A DNA stretch of 64,000 nucleotides from Rotaria socialis (GCA_905331475.1 CAJNYU010001378.1:41564-105563); one strand, 5' to 3'. Counted from the first letter of the stretch, positions 12,301 to 23,050 are shown. A program made the numbers and translations. Notes: generated by a model from the sequence alone, not told the origin.

Positions 12301-15044
12301 CTGGACAAAAAATAGCTGTTCGGTCGAACTTCAATCCACTAGCATGTTGGATACCATCATCAATCACTAATTCATCAGGACGTGTTTCATTTGAAATTAA
12401 ATTACCTGATAATCTAACACGCTATCGTGTATGGGCGTTAGCAACGAATGATAAACAATATGGTTTAGGTGAAATGTCATTTACTGTGCAATTACCAATT
12501 ATGATTCGACCTTCACCACCAAGATTTCTTAATTATGGTGATACAGCTCATATCTCAGTTGTTTTGCAAAATCAAACTGATCTATCCATCTTACTACATG
12601 CTGGTTTAAGAGCAACTAATGCTAAATTGTTAACATCAGAAACAAATCAACAAACAGTTGGCTATTCAATTGTACTGCAGCCAAGTAGACGTGCTGCTCT
12701 TACATTTCCATTGTCAACCATTCATTCTGGTACAGCCCGATTTCAGTTCATCGTTAGTACTGTTAAAAGTGAAACATTTGTACAATTTGGTGATGCGATT
12801 GAACTAAGTTTACCGGTATTCACACCAGCAACATCTGAAGCATTTGCAACATACGGTGATATATGCGAAGAAGAAGTAGTTTTGCAGCCAGTAGAGGCAC
12901 CAAAAAATGTTATTCCACAATTTGGTGAATTATCCATAACAACAAGTTCAACAGCATTAGCATCGTTAACAGATGCAATTATTTCACTGTATACATATCC
13001 ATATGAATGTACAGAACAATTAAGTTCAAGAGTTTTAGGCATACAAGCGCTATGGGATATTTTACAAGCATTTCATTGTAAGGATTTACCTGAAGTATCA
13101 GTAATGAAAACTAAATTAGAATCAGATCTAAATACACTAAAAGGCCGTCAATATTCAAATGGTGGCTTTGGTTATTGGACAAATCGAAATGACTCTTATG
13201 CTGATCCATATATGAGTGTGCATGTTGCACATTGTTTAGTCGTTGTTATGAATAAAAAGGTAAGAGTTTTATCCTAGAAATAACGATATAATGCAAAATA
13301 AATAGTAATTCTGTAGGCGGAACTATATTTCAGTTTGAAAAGATGTTGTCTAGTTTCTAAATCTAATTAAAACTGTACTATAAAAAAACTTTTAAATGTC
13401 AACCATATGTCTCATTATTTTACAGGTATTTGATGTTAACACGAACATGCTGAACAATGCACTAACATATCTGGAAAATATTGAATCTGAAATTAATCAA
13501 TTATCATACACTAAATATTGGTCTGACTTAACTCGATTTAGTTTGATAAGTTATGCATTATATGTGCGAGCAAAACATCTTCAAAATGTAGCTGACGAAG
13601 CTTCACAATTATTTGAACGTAGTCGATTTGATAAACTTAGTTTAGAAGCATTAGGATGGTTATTAGTAGCATTATCAACGGATAAAAATAATAATAAAGA
13701 TAAAATAATTGAAATAATATACAAACATCTCAAAGGTAAAGTAAGTGAAACAAGTGAAACAGCTAATTTTATTACATCATACGGTGATGATGGTCAATCA
13801 GTCATGTTGCATTCAAATCAACGAACAGATGCTATTTTATTAGAATCATTATTATATATTGATCCAAATTCAACTCTGTGTACTAAACTATGTAAAGGTT
13901 TACAAGCACATAAAGTGAAAGGTGCATGGAAATCTACACAAGAAAATTGTTTTGTATTAATTGCACTAGATAAATATTTTCATATAAAAGAAAAAGATAC
14001 ACCAGATTTTGTTGCTAATATTTGGCTTGACAATGATTATTGCGGTCAACATCAGTATAAAGGTAAGATAATATTCATATAGCAGCATTTTAATAGAATT
14101 GAGATCAAAACGGAACGTATTTTTGTAGATAATTTATCTTATCAATGTAGAATTTTTGGTTAGACCTCAATATTTCTAAATATATTTATGTCAAAATCTA
14201 GCTTTCATAAGTTGTCAGTTCTTTTCTGATAGATGAAGACAAATTAACCCTCCCTCATATTTATTAGTTTGTGACTTCTAGCAATAATTCATATCCCTAT
14301 ATTATTGAATATATTTTCCGAACATGATGGTTTCACAATATCTAATTGTATTCTGATGTCTTTTACTAATACAAAGGTCGAACTACAAATACACATACAG
14401 TAAATATTCCGATGAAAGTAATCTTAGCATCAGCATCGGACACAAATAATAATAAGACGAAGAATCTCATCATGCACAAAGATGGCAATGGTCGATTATA
14501 TTATCGTATTGGATTGAACTATGCTCCATCAAATTTACAATTAAATGCAGTTAACTATGGCTTTAAAATTGAACGAACGTACGTAGCTATCAATGATTCA
14601 ACACACGTTCAGAAACAATCAGATGATACATGGAAATTCAAGTTAGGTGAAAAAATCAAAGTCATATTAACAATGACAACAACACAACGACGATATCATA
14701 TAGCATTAGTTGATTATTTGCCAGCTGGTTGTGAACCATTAAATACACAATTAAAAGGTACGCTGACTGGTGATACACAATCATCAGTAACAAGATCCAA
14801 CAGAAATTTTCATTATTGTGGATGTCGACCATATTCAAATGTTGGTTGGACTGAGCACGAAAATTTAAGAGATGAACGTGCAGAAGCATTTCGATCATTA
14901 TTATGGCCTGGTGTATATGAATGGAGTTATGTCATGCGTGCAACATGTGCTGGAACATTTATCATTCCACCAGCTAAAGCTGAAGAAATGTATTCACCAG
15001 AAAACTTTGGTCGATGTAGTACGGAAAAGGTTATAATTGAATAA
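6362..15044 (+). CDS. Bacterial-type alpha-2-macroglobulin family protein, at least ten exons
   Basis: A large thioester protease-trap protein of at least about 2,087 residues. Exons, joined in frame at GT-AG sites: 6362-7019, 7152-7715, 7837-8073, 8183-8605, 8865-9344, 9778-10130, 10556-10970, 11431-13259, 13426-14062, 14377-15044. Order of recognisable parts: an N-terminal MG1-like domain ending with a [18 protein letters not shown] motif; MG2-type domain ([20 protein letters not shown]); a region before the A2M domain; the A2M-domain signature with [12 protein letters not shown] and [14 protein letters not shown]; then the thioester motif YPYECTEQ (Cys at 13008-13010) and an alpha-helical thioester domain; C-terminal receptor-binding-like domain. 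The [10 protein letters not shown] and PRFLNYGD motifs are those of bacterial YfhM-type proteins rather than animal A2M/C3. The true 5' end is uncertain; 6362 is simply the first ATG of exon 1 and a signal exon may lie upstream. No break is seen in the ten exons. The usual trap role is family knowledge; compartment is not shown. Confidence 0.88.
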
Positions 15045-15351
15045 GAAATGTATGGTACATTTAAAACTTCGTCATTTTTTTTAAATCTTCATTACTAATC
15101 CCATTATTAATCAATTTATTTTTATATTATTCATTTTACTATTCTAATTAGTTTACTAATTTTATATTTAAATAAAATTAATCGCTTGATATATTTACTT
15201 CAAATGCTAGTAAAATGGTACTACTAGATGTCTGGCCAACATACTACTTCGTTCATAGTGACAATGTGGATCTAGATGGACGTACAGAAAATAAAAACAA
15301 TGAGAGAGACACGGATGGGTATTTCTATGAGATTTTATCCGCGTGAAAATT

Positions 15352-15422
15352 TGGATGTGGGGTGTGGGATGTGAAGTATGTGTTATTATTTTCTCCATCA
15401 ACGTCCACACCCACACCCTCAA
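15352..15422. repeat. Telomere-like hairpin element
   Basis: Arms GGATGTGGGGTGTGGG and CCACACCCACACCCTCAA face each other across about 35 bp. It lies 308 bp beyond the stop codon of the alpha-2-macroglobulin gene. Same family as 19971, 22256, 27940, 42473, 51650, 56015 and 58329. Confidence 0.7.
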
Positions 15423-15429
15423 ATTTAAT

Positions 15430-15557
15430 AAAAAAATAATTTTTATTCTATGATCTCATTCTCAATAAAAGAAAATGTACTGCATCAGTTAATTATTTAA
15501 ATCAAAAAGAACTAATGTATCAATCGTCATCTAATATATTGAGAATTAGAATTGCAT
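15430..15557. repeat. Diverged 130-bp repeat, copy A
   Basis: Matches 20231-20357 in the same orientation, with shared blocks TTTTTATTCTA, CAATAAAAGAAAAT and ATTTAAATCAAAAAGAA. The other copy is the 3' flank of the minus-strand pseudogene at 20369-21854; on the minus strand both contain AGAATAAAAA, a possible polyadenylation context. Copy A may be the relic of a duplicated 3' end. Confidence 0.6.
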
Positions 15558-16503
15558 TCGGACACTAACGCTAGAAGTCGGCCGCTGGTAAAATTTTGAT
15601 TTTCGATTTAACTATCATAAATGAAAGATCTAGTCAAACCATAAGTGAATCCAAAATATTAGATCTGTCTGATGTGCCTATGAAAAATATCAACGTCTGC
15701 AAGTTATACACCATTTACACATGGTCAAAACGTGACGTTTTTCGGGTATTCTTAGTATTGTGCATTTTCCTCTGCATCTGTTCATTTGTTTGAATTCGGA
15801 AATATCTCAAAAGATACAGAAATGTTTTCTCTGCAATAAATGATATTTCATTAAGTTATTGAATGCCGTCTATTAGTAGATAATACTAATTTACAGGCAA
15901 AAGTTATGATTGTTTAAAATCAAGACTTTTCAGTAATTTGACTATAGTCGCGTCGAGTCGAACCATGCCAAATAGTTTATATATTTTCTGAAAGTCCCTG
16001 AAATTGTGCATCTTCTATGATATTACTCGTTCAGATAAACGTTGAGCGAAAATAGGTTGTCTACACCAGAAATGAGGACATTGGATAGTTTTCTCTACTC
16101 AATCGCATCAAAGATCAGTTAAGTATATTCCATATGACTATCTAAATCCAAAATATAATTTCAGATTCGTGATGAGCACGAAAAGTTGACCATAAAAATA
16201 GCATTTGATTGAATACAAAGTTATCTAATCATTGAGTATGAGACCTAGAAGTAAAAATTTTGCTTTGTTTAGAATCTCTGTACTCTTAACTTGAAAATCT
16301 GCTATTTACTTTTTTCTGATTATGGTTTATGGTTAAGCAAATTGGATTTTCTTTTATTTTGTCAAAAATTGGCGTGAATGTGTTAAAACTGCAATAATTT
16401 GCCGGTGTTTCTATCGTCAGAGGTTATTTGGATAACAAAATGTGTTACGTATTTAAAACGAGCGAAAAAAAGACTACATTGAATAAAGTATTTTTGGGGT
16501 TTA

Positions 16504-16556
16504 GGCGTGGATGTTAGCCTAGGAGAATAGAATATCAACACTCCCACGTACATGCC
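16504..16556. repeat. Degenerate telomere-like hairpin
   Basis: GGCGTGGATGTT faces AACACTCCCACG..ATGCC over a short loop. It is the most diverged paired member of the family and the only one close upstream, rather than downstream, of the nearest gene. Confidence 0.4.
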
Positions 16557-16862
16557 CAAATTTGATATAGTTTCTTGAACAGAACGAAAGAAGAGAAAAC
16601 AACAAGCGATATGTAAATGTGTAAACTACAGATGTATGTTTGGCGCAGTATAAATATGATCCACGTGCATTTGTGTTGAGAGGTTACACAAACGCTGACG
16701 CTGCAGAAATATACATAAAGAGACAAACAATGTTTTTTATTCGAAATGCATCTGTTTCTTGTTTTCCTTTCATATTGCTTTTATAATTTTATCAGTGTAG
16801 TGCACGTGCTCACCAAAGTGTGTGTGTGTGTTATATTGTACATTTTTTTGTATCACTACACT

Positions 16863-18014
16863 ATGTTTTTTGGTTTTCCTGAGCGTTTATTTCCTCATGC
16901 CAAGTATGACTCTCATCGCATGCGAATATTTGCACTCGCTATCTCATGGATAAGCATCGTCTACAATGGAATAGAAGGAGGGGCATCGATCGGATTGGGA
17001 GCTGATTCTATCTCACGCGCTCTTATCGTGTTTGGAATACAATCGTTTGTTGAAGTCTTCTCAGCTATGCTCGTCATCTACCGCTTTCGCCGTGAATTTA
17101 ACGGCAACTCTCCGCCGAATTTATCTCTAGAAAGGCGGGCTACACTTGGTATTGGCCTTCTTTTCATACTCCTCACCATCGGCACGTGGGTAGCATCAAT
17201 CCTCGCTCTCGTTACGCATTCTGAACCTGATTCTTCGAAACCATCCCTCATCGTTTCTGCCAGTGCACTTGGATGCATGCTATTCGTTTGGCTACCTAAG
17301 CCATGGATAGCTACTGAGCTGAACAGCTCTGTTATGCACGGAGAAGCTTCTTGTTCTCTCGCATGCATTTATCTCACTATTGTTCTTTTTGTGGGAAGTT
17401 TAATTTATAAATTATGGCATGGAGGATGGTGGATTGATAGCGCCGTAGCAATTCTTCTCGGGTTCTTCTTTCTCCGCCAAGGATGGAACATGATTTCATG
17501 GGCTCGAGATAAAGAGTTTAACGGAGGCTGTTGCAAGGCATGTTCAGCACCTTCTTCTACCATCTGTTACGCGAATAAGACAGCAACATCCAATAACTGC
17601 AACGGTGATTGTTCTCAAACTTGCTCCGTACCTTCTGCTACTGTCTGTTGCGCGAATAAGACAACAACATCCGATGACTGCAACGATGATTGTTCTCAAA
17701 CGTCTTCCATACCTTCTGCTACTGTCTGTTGCGCGAATAAGACAACAACATCCAATAACTGCAACGATGGGTGCCATAAAAAAAGTGCCACATCTTCGTC
17801 GACTGCCTCTTCTACCAACATTGCAGGAACATCTGTTGTAGAGTGCGAAAATGTGCGGAAGTGCAACTGCTGCGCCAGCAAGAAGGAGTGCGTGGAAGCT
17901 GGTACATGTGTTTGCGGGCCGCTACTTTGCGATAAAGCTTTAGGTGATATTCTGTGCTGTTCGGGTCCGACAAAATGTTGTCCATACGGCATGACTGCAG
18001 CCTTTTTAGTTTGA
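16863..18014 (+). CDS. Six-TM TMEM163/cation-efflux-like protein with cysteine-rich repeat tail
   Basis: Intronless, 383 residues from the ATG at 16863. The frame stays open to an ATG at 16746, but the extra 39 residues look like non-coding low complexity. Six hydrophobic segments lie near residues 20-36, 53-74, 92-115, 126-144, 165-183 and 190-206; the motif SRALIVFGIQSFVEVFSA in TM2 resembles TMEM163 and cation diffusion facilitators, so transport of zinc or another divalent metal is a reasonable inference. After residue 220 comes a Cys-rich tail with three about 27-residue repeats (SATVCCANKTTTS core) and then CNCC, CVCG, LLCC, KCCP clusters, like a metallothionein-type metal buffer. G+C content is visibly higher than in the flanks. 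Conserved blocks such as WLPKPW, GEASCSLACIY and DKEFNGGCC have a microbial feel, so gene transfer is possible. Identity as a metal transporter is good, exact family moderate. Confidence 0.75.
   Translation: MFFGFPERLFPHAKYDSHRMRIFALAISWISIVYNGIEGGASIGLGADSISRALIVFGIQSFVEVFSAMLVIYRFRREFNGNSPPNLSLERRATLGIGLLFILLTIGTWVASILALVTHSEPDSSKPSLIVSASALGCMLFVWLPKPWIATELNSSVMHGEASCSLACIYLTIVLFVGSLIYKLWHGGWWIDSAVAILLGFFFLRQGWNMISWARDKEFNGGCCKACSAPSSTICYANKTATSNNCNGDCSQTCSVPSATVCCANKTTTSDDCNDDCSQTSSIPSATVCCANKTTTSNNCNDGCHKKSATSSSTASSTNIAGTSVVECENVRKCNCCASKKECVEAGTCVCGPLLCDKALGDILCCSGPTKCCPYGMTAAFLV
17602..17765 (+). repeat. 81-bp coding tandem repeat in transporter tail
   Basis: About two and a half direct units of 81 bp, each encoding a CSQT..PSATVCCANKTTTS..DCND unit; a third, more diverged unit precedes them from about 17520. 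Neighbouring units are nearly identical at DNA level, which suggests recent expansion or homogenisation. Confidence 0.75.
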
Positions 18015-18612
18015 AGATTCAATATTTAATTTTAATATTCTTTCGTCTATTTCTTTTTAACGTCATAGTACTGTCTCTTATGTCTCAATTACATGCTCGA
18101 AACTAAAAATAAACTATCGAAATATATATCAAACTTATTTATTTTATGCGGTAATATCTTCGAGCTTTTCTTCGTAGTACAAACAGTGTTGAAGTCCTGT
18201 CTTTCGGGTGTGTTAGAGTTTCCATGACTGACTTCGATTTCTACTGAATAAATCTCATCAAATACCTTCTATTTGGTCACTTCTTCCTCGATTAGGTGGC
18301 CGAACAGATCGCTGCGAGACAAAATGTTGCAATATTGCATATTGTTACAAATGTTTATTTTAGAGGATGAATTCAAATTGTGTAATGTAAATTAATGAAA
18401 CTAATATAGTAGATTAATTATTCCCATTCTGAAAAATAGAATCTATGAGCCATTTACCGACTCGAATTAAGCTCATTACAGATAAAACATGGCAGTTTTC
18501 TCACGATGAATTAGTTCCATTATGTAAGTTAATGCGCTCATTCATTAAAAATTCCAATTAAATAAGAAGCTTAATTGAAACACTAATGTATAAAAAATGT
18601 TGCTTCGTATTT
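18015..18612. other. Intergenic, no gene supported
   Basis: AT-rich 3' flank of the transporter. AATAAA at about 18108 is a plausible polyadenylation signal. Unlike most genes here, no telomere-like hairpin follows the stop codon. Confidence 0.4.
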
Positions 18613-19143
18613 CCTAGACTGAAAGGATAGGGTCTAGAAGCCGTAATTCACCTTTATCTGTTCGTCCGTCCGTAACAATGGCACAAATGGTCATTTCTAT
18701 GGCACAAACGGCATTGATACGACACAAACCATGGATGGGTGCATGGCAGGGCTATGTGAAACAGTCCGCTCTGGAGATGAGGTCAGTGGAGGGGCGAGCT
18801 GATCTCCTACGAAACTTTGAGCTAACCATCACGAAATTTCTGAACCATATACTTTTGTGGGTAGGTAAGAGTCAGGCTCTGCCCTCCTTAAGGACCTTTG
18901 AGTCCCATTTTGTCCGTCGTTCATCTTAACTTTCAGTCCTTTTACTTGAGACCTTTAATTTTTGTCTAATTCTTACCTCAGTTTCACTTATTTCCACTCT
19001 CTTTACAGGTCTGTTTGAAAGTAACATCGCCAGCTGCTGGCACGAACAACCGATTTTTAGTACTGTTCATGGATTTGTTCTCTTCACCACTGTCAGCCTG
19101 GGACCTAGTGAGTCGACTTTCGATGCTGATGAACGTTATTTGT
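18613..19143 (-). repeat. Dispersed repeat element, copy 2
   Basis: Inverted relative to copy 1 at 1758-2485. Begins CCTAGACTGAAAGGATAGGG and ends GATGAACGTTATTTGT; internal landmarks GGTCAGTGGAGGGGC, CCTTTGAGTCCCATT, TCTAATTCTTACC and CCAGCTGCTGGC follow in the same order. The minisatellite part is short. An open frame (18678-18929) within it is not matched by an open frame in copy 1 and is not called. Confidence 0.7.
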
Positions 19144-19404
19144 ACTTATTTCTCTTCTGGCATACACTAAATTCACATTGCTATTTGAGAAAATATTAAT
19201 CGGGTATTGAGAAGCTATTCTTACAAAAGAAAAGCAGATGACAGTACACGATGTTTTTTTTATATATTGGAGCGGACAACAACAAAAAAATGCATTTTTC
19301 GGTATCGAAATCCTGATTGCAAAGGTGAACAAATTTTGCCAGTATTGCGTTACTCATTTCTATAATTTCAATATTTTTCAGCACGGTGTCACACAACTCT
19401 TGCT
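19144..19404. other. Spacer between repeat and transposase relic
   Basis: No feature seen beyond short chance frames on both strands. Confidence 0.4.
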
Positions 19405-19970
19405 ATGGCTTCATTGCGCTCTGAGTCAACAACACATTCTGATGTTCCAATTCCAGAATGTATTCCAGTATTTGAACTAAAGAGTAAAATTAAAATTAAA
19501 GAAACTAGATCGAACGAAGCTTCAAGTTCTATTTTACATTCTGAACTACGACTTATACATTTAAGTACAGTTGGTATTCACCAAAGTCTGATTCATTAAT
19601 GAGAACTATTCGACGGCGATGTTCGGCACAGTAATTAAATTCAAATAGTCGCTTACCTGACCATTTAAGGAAAACAGACCATGGGGAAGAATTTATATTG
19701 TATAAAGATGATGAAATGATTATTTTTACGACGACAACAAATTTATCCTTATTGAAAAGTTGTAAGCATTGGTATATTGATGGCATATTTAAGGTTTGAA
19801 TACAAAAATCTTGCTTTCTTGCACTATATTTATTTATATTCTTGCGTAGATGTGTGCAAAAGGATTTAGCCAACTTTTTATATTGCATGCATTGTTGAAA
19901 TCAGTCATCGCTTCATTTGTTTATGGCTTATTAAGCGGGAAAAAGCATCTGATTGTAAAAACATTTTTCA
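19405..19970 (+). pseudogene. MULE-type transposase relic
   Basis: Fragments of a Mutator-like transposase of the kind often linked to FLYWCH fingers. First frame: PECIPVFELKSKIKIKETRS..SSILHSEL. After a frameshift near 19600: MRTIRRRCSA, a stop, then LPDHLRKTDHGEEFILYKDD and NLSLLKSCKHWYIDGIFKV, which fits the TxxGExFLLxD and WxxDGTFK motifs at the start of the MULE catalytic core (the D of IDG would be the first acidic residue). A 53-base intron-like gap (about GGTTTG to GCGTAG) precedes a third piece with GFSQLFILHAL and FVYGLLSGKKH, which fits the QLYTIH and VFALL part of the core. Coding similarity stops at 19970, exactly where a telomere-like hairpin begins. At least one stop and one frameshift; not active. 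Confidence 0.6.
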
Positions 19971-20022
19971 GAGGGTGTGGGTGTGGATGTATAGATAACA
20001 CGAATCTTACATTCACACACCA
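19971..20022. repeat. Telomere-like hairpin at the break of the transposase relic
   Basis: Arm GAGGGTGTGGGTGTGGATGT, 20-bp loop region, then ACATTCACACACC. The left arm starts directly after the last recognisable transposase codon (..TFF). It is also 347 bp beyond the 3' end of the minus-strand pseudogene at 20369-21854. Confidence 0.65.
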
Positions 20023-20368
20023 GTTAATGGTCAATTAACATCAGGTCATGGTAAAGGAATAAAAAATTAATTCAACATCATCAGCAACAAACAACAACAA
20101 CGTGAACATCTGCAGCAATAACAACAACATCAACAACAGTTATCAAAAATTCATAAGTTATATCTTGTTAATGTCCGAATGAATAGGATGAAATATAAAT
20201 AATAGGTAAGAAAACAAATATATTGAAAATAGAAAAAAAAAATTTTTATTCTACGATCCCATTATCAATAAAAGAAAATATTCTGTATCAGTTAAATATT
20301 TAAATCAAAAAGAAGAAATGCCTCAATCATCATTTTATATATTTAGAATTAGACTCGTCTTCAGCCAC
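20023..20368. other. CAA-rich tract and duplicated 3' flank, copy B
   Basis: 20070-20145 is rich in CAACAACAA and CATCAACAAC repeats (simple sequence). 20231-20357 is the second copy of the 130-bp repeat seen at 15430-15557 and forms the 3' flank of the minus-strand pseudogene that ends at 20369. Confidence 0.55.
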
Positions 20369-21854
20369 TTAAGATTTCTGATCTAAAACAGGCAAACGTT
20401 CTAGTTTATCAGTCAATCCGTCGAGAACTTGATCAACTGCAGCAATGGTATTCTTTGATGTTGTGAAACTAAATGATTGCATTAATTCATCTTTGATCAT
20501 TTGTTCAGCAAGTTGTTTGAGCGGATTCACGACAAGTTCAAAGTAGACAAGACCTTTGAGCTGTTTTTTGAGTGTTTTTGGAGGGTACGAGCAATGTGAC
20601 TAGATGTGTGTTATCATTTAGAAATTGATGCAATATATTAGAGATCTTCTCATAGTTTGTTTGCATCTTAGAACGTTCAAATTGAAGTATGCGCTGCTGC
20701 GCACGCGCGTAGTTTCGACGGGTTTCATTTGGGAGAGTTGTGTACGTTTATCGGCTAGCACTTGTTGTTGAGTTACCAGCCGCTGGCGGGCATCATTGAG
20801 TGTGTTTTCTGCCAGATCTCTTGCATCTTTAGCAATCTCAATACCATTCATATTGACAACGCTACATATCGGCTTGACTATCACAAAATGAGTAGCCTGA
20901 ACGACAGGTCGCTCAATATTTTTATACCACCAATCCCCAAAGAAACGCTTCTTTCGGCGTCCGTTTCGGCACAAACGCGCCTTTCTGACTCCCTCCCAAA
21001 CTTCGTCACGCTGATACTCAGCATTCCGAAGAGCCACTTCTCGTTCTCGCACTACTTGCTCAGCAAATATCATATACACTATTGACGGTAATGCTTATTT
21101 CGTTTGCGAGGCCTCTTAATCGGCTCGGCTGACTATCGGCTTGATCATATTGTAGGACAAACGATGCGGCTGTGTTCTCTACATTGATAGCTGGTGCGTG
21201 TTCAGTACGCTCACTAGTATTGACAGCTTTGTCAGATTCAATATCTTCTGATTCGTTTGAGTTAAGTTTCTTATCATCATCTAGATTTTCAGTTGTCGCC
21301 AATCCGTCCATACTCTCGCCGCTCTCTTTATCTATTGCATTGTGCTCATTCATGGTGAGTTTGTCATCAAAAGGTTCATCCGATACCATCTGTTCGCTCA
21401 TTTGTTCAATTTCAGTAGTATCCGTTTCGGTGACTTGTTCGACAGTAGTCATTTTCTCAGTTGTTTCTTCCTCACTTTGTTCTTCGGGTTTACTATGAAT
21501 TTCGTCTTTAGATTGGTGATTATCTTTTTCTTCTTCTGATTTTGCTACAGCTTCATCCTCCAGATTGTGATTAACTTCGTCTTTAGTATTGAGACTAATT
21601 TCGCCTTCGAATTCATGGTCATCCAATTGTTTTAGATTGATTGTTTATGTCTCAGCATTTTTTAAATCACTTGAATTTTCGTCAAAATGTAAAATACGTT
21701 CGATAATGTCTTTGTTCAGCATTTGATAGACAGTACTGTAGAGAGGTATCACTGTTTTAGTCATTTCGTTTCGATACCATTCGACTCCGTCCAAACCATT
21801 GTCTGGATGTGGATGAAGACCCAATATGAAAAGACCCAGCAATAGTTTCAACAT
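20369..21854 (-). pseudogene. Broken secreted, acidic, coiled-coil-like protein gene
   Basis: Reading from an ATG at 21854, the product starts with a signal-peptide-like MLKLLLGLFILGLHPHPD. After about 70 residues an in-frame TAA (21645-21647) interrupts it, and the same frame then continues for about 188 residues of Glu/Asp/Ser/Lys/Thr-rich, low-complexity sequence. A frameshift near 21065 leads to a segment with QVVREREVALRNAEYQRDEV and RKKRFFGDWWYKNIERP; a second near 20730 leads to RNYARAQQRILQFERSKMQT; a third near 20565 leads to the C-terminal LVYFELVVNPLKQLAEQMIK and the stop at 20369-20371. The alternating frames each stay open and protein-like, so the breaks are recent. The composition suggests an extracellular or vesicular coiled-coil protein of roughly 490 residues. 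No known domain recognised. Sequencing error could explain one break, but hardly four. Confidence 0.6.
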
Positions 21855-22255
21855 CGTACTGTGTGAAGTTGATTCGATTTGTTGTATTGTGCCTTTTATA
21901 GATATGAATGCATGTAATTTGTTCCGCTTCGATAAAGAAGAGACGAATTCTTTCACTTCCTCTCCGATGATCGACATGATTCCTTATCATCAATGCTAGA
22001 TTTTTTTCTAATGCAACTGAGTATCGAGTTTTATCAAAAACGCAACAGATGCAGTGATTGTTGAGTGCATGAAATTTGATATGAAGAGGATAGTTATTAA
22101 TCAACAATAACGATAAAAGGTTATTGTACGAAGATCGAAGGAAGATATGTTGACGAGAAAAAATATAGAGATAATGGATAAAGTATAGTTTACCCTGTCA
22201 TACAGTCTGGACACCAAGTTCCTATCCAAAGGATAATGCATAAGAAGTTCTTTTT

Positions 22256-22358
22256 GGTGTAGGGTGTGGGTGTAGAGCTTGGTGTGATTGTGCCTCTGAG
22301 AGTAAAATATTATCCACTGACACTCACTCCCAAATGCTACACCCACACCCACACCCAG
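22256..22358. repeat. Telomere-like hairpin element
   Basis: GGTGTAGGGTGTGGGTGTAG faces CTACACCCACACCCACACC about 60 bp later. This is one of the best conserved pairs, with the right arm holding three TGTGGG-type units on the complementary strand. It lies upstream (5' side) of the pseudogene that starts at 21854. Confidence 0.75.
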
Positions 22359-22912
22359 ACAAAATGCTTTTTCTCCTAAATAAATCGGGTTCAATTTCAA
22401 TTATAAGTAAAGCTTTTGTTGTTTATTTACGTGATAATACTAACGTGATATTTTCTTCTAAAAATTGTATTTTTGAGAAAATACAATTAACAAATCAAAG
22501 TCTGAATTTAAATTAACTCATGCGTTTCTACTTATAGTGTTGATTATTATAATAAAGGAATATTATTGAAATTGCAATCCTATTATGAAATAGAAAATCG
22601 ACTTGAGTCGTTTCAAAGAGATAATGCCTTTTGAAATGTTTTAGTTGACATCTATTCTGAAATAAGCACATAATTTACTGATATAATTAGGCGAGCTATG
22701 CAAACGTCATCATTTTACCATAGCTCCATTTCAAGATAATATTAGTTTTTGTATAAGTCGAAGTTGGGCGGCAATGTTATTCTTTATGAAATTAGTCATT
22801 GTCGGGACACAGTAGACATAAGGTGAATAACTATGTGAACTAGATGGTATTCGAGTTTCACTCGACTACGAGATGCGGTGCGAAGCAAATACGCGTTACG
22901 CGAAGTCATTAA

Positions 22913-23050
22913 AAGCGGAAAAAAAGATATATCAAGTTCGATCTTAAAACTCTTACCTAAATTTTCAACGAATCTTCTATGACTTTCCAATTTCGAGATC
23001 ATCGCGCAACAAAAATCACTTTTAAAATGCGTACGCTTCAAGTAAAAAAG
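22913..23050. repeat. Direct repeat flanking 2.1 kb, left copy
   Basis: Matches 25074-25214 in the same orientation. Shared blocks: AAAAAAGATATAT, AAATTTTCAACGAAT, CGAGATCATCG and ATGCGTAC. Next to each copy is a GATGCGGTGCGAAGC motif, inverted at the right copy (GCTTCGCACCGCAT at 25252). The intervening DNA holds the TIR element at 23808-24954. Confidence 0.6.

Larger units (their letters stand above)
15045..16862. other. Intergenic with two telomere-like hairpins and a duplicated 3' flank
   Basis: Contains hairpins at 15352-15422 and 16504-16556 (separate entries) and a 130-bp block at 15430-15557 repeated at 20231-20357. The open frame at 15596-15793 has no support. Codons at 16746-16862 are in frame with the following transporter but look like low-complexity non-coding DNA. 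Confidence 0.5.

Noticed and set aside
12086..13042. Minus-strand frames inside the alpha-2-macroglobulin exon
   Set aside because: Antisense shadows of a well-supported coding exon.
16746..16862. Upstream start giving a 422-residue transporter
   Set aside because: The extra 39 residues are low-complexity (VCVCVILYIFLYHY) and the second ATG starts a domain-like N-terminus.
17544..18022. Long minus-strand and other-frame ORFs over the transporter tail
   Set aside because: They are shadows of the 81-bp coding repeat; the Cys-rich frame is continuous with the membrane domain.
18678..18929. 83-codon frame inside dispersed repeat copy 2
   Set aside because: Not open in copy 1, so it is not a conserved element gene.
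20070..20145. CAACAACAA tract as a CRISPR-like or coding Gln repeat
   Set aside because: Simple sequence with no spacer structure and stops in the Gln frame.
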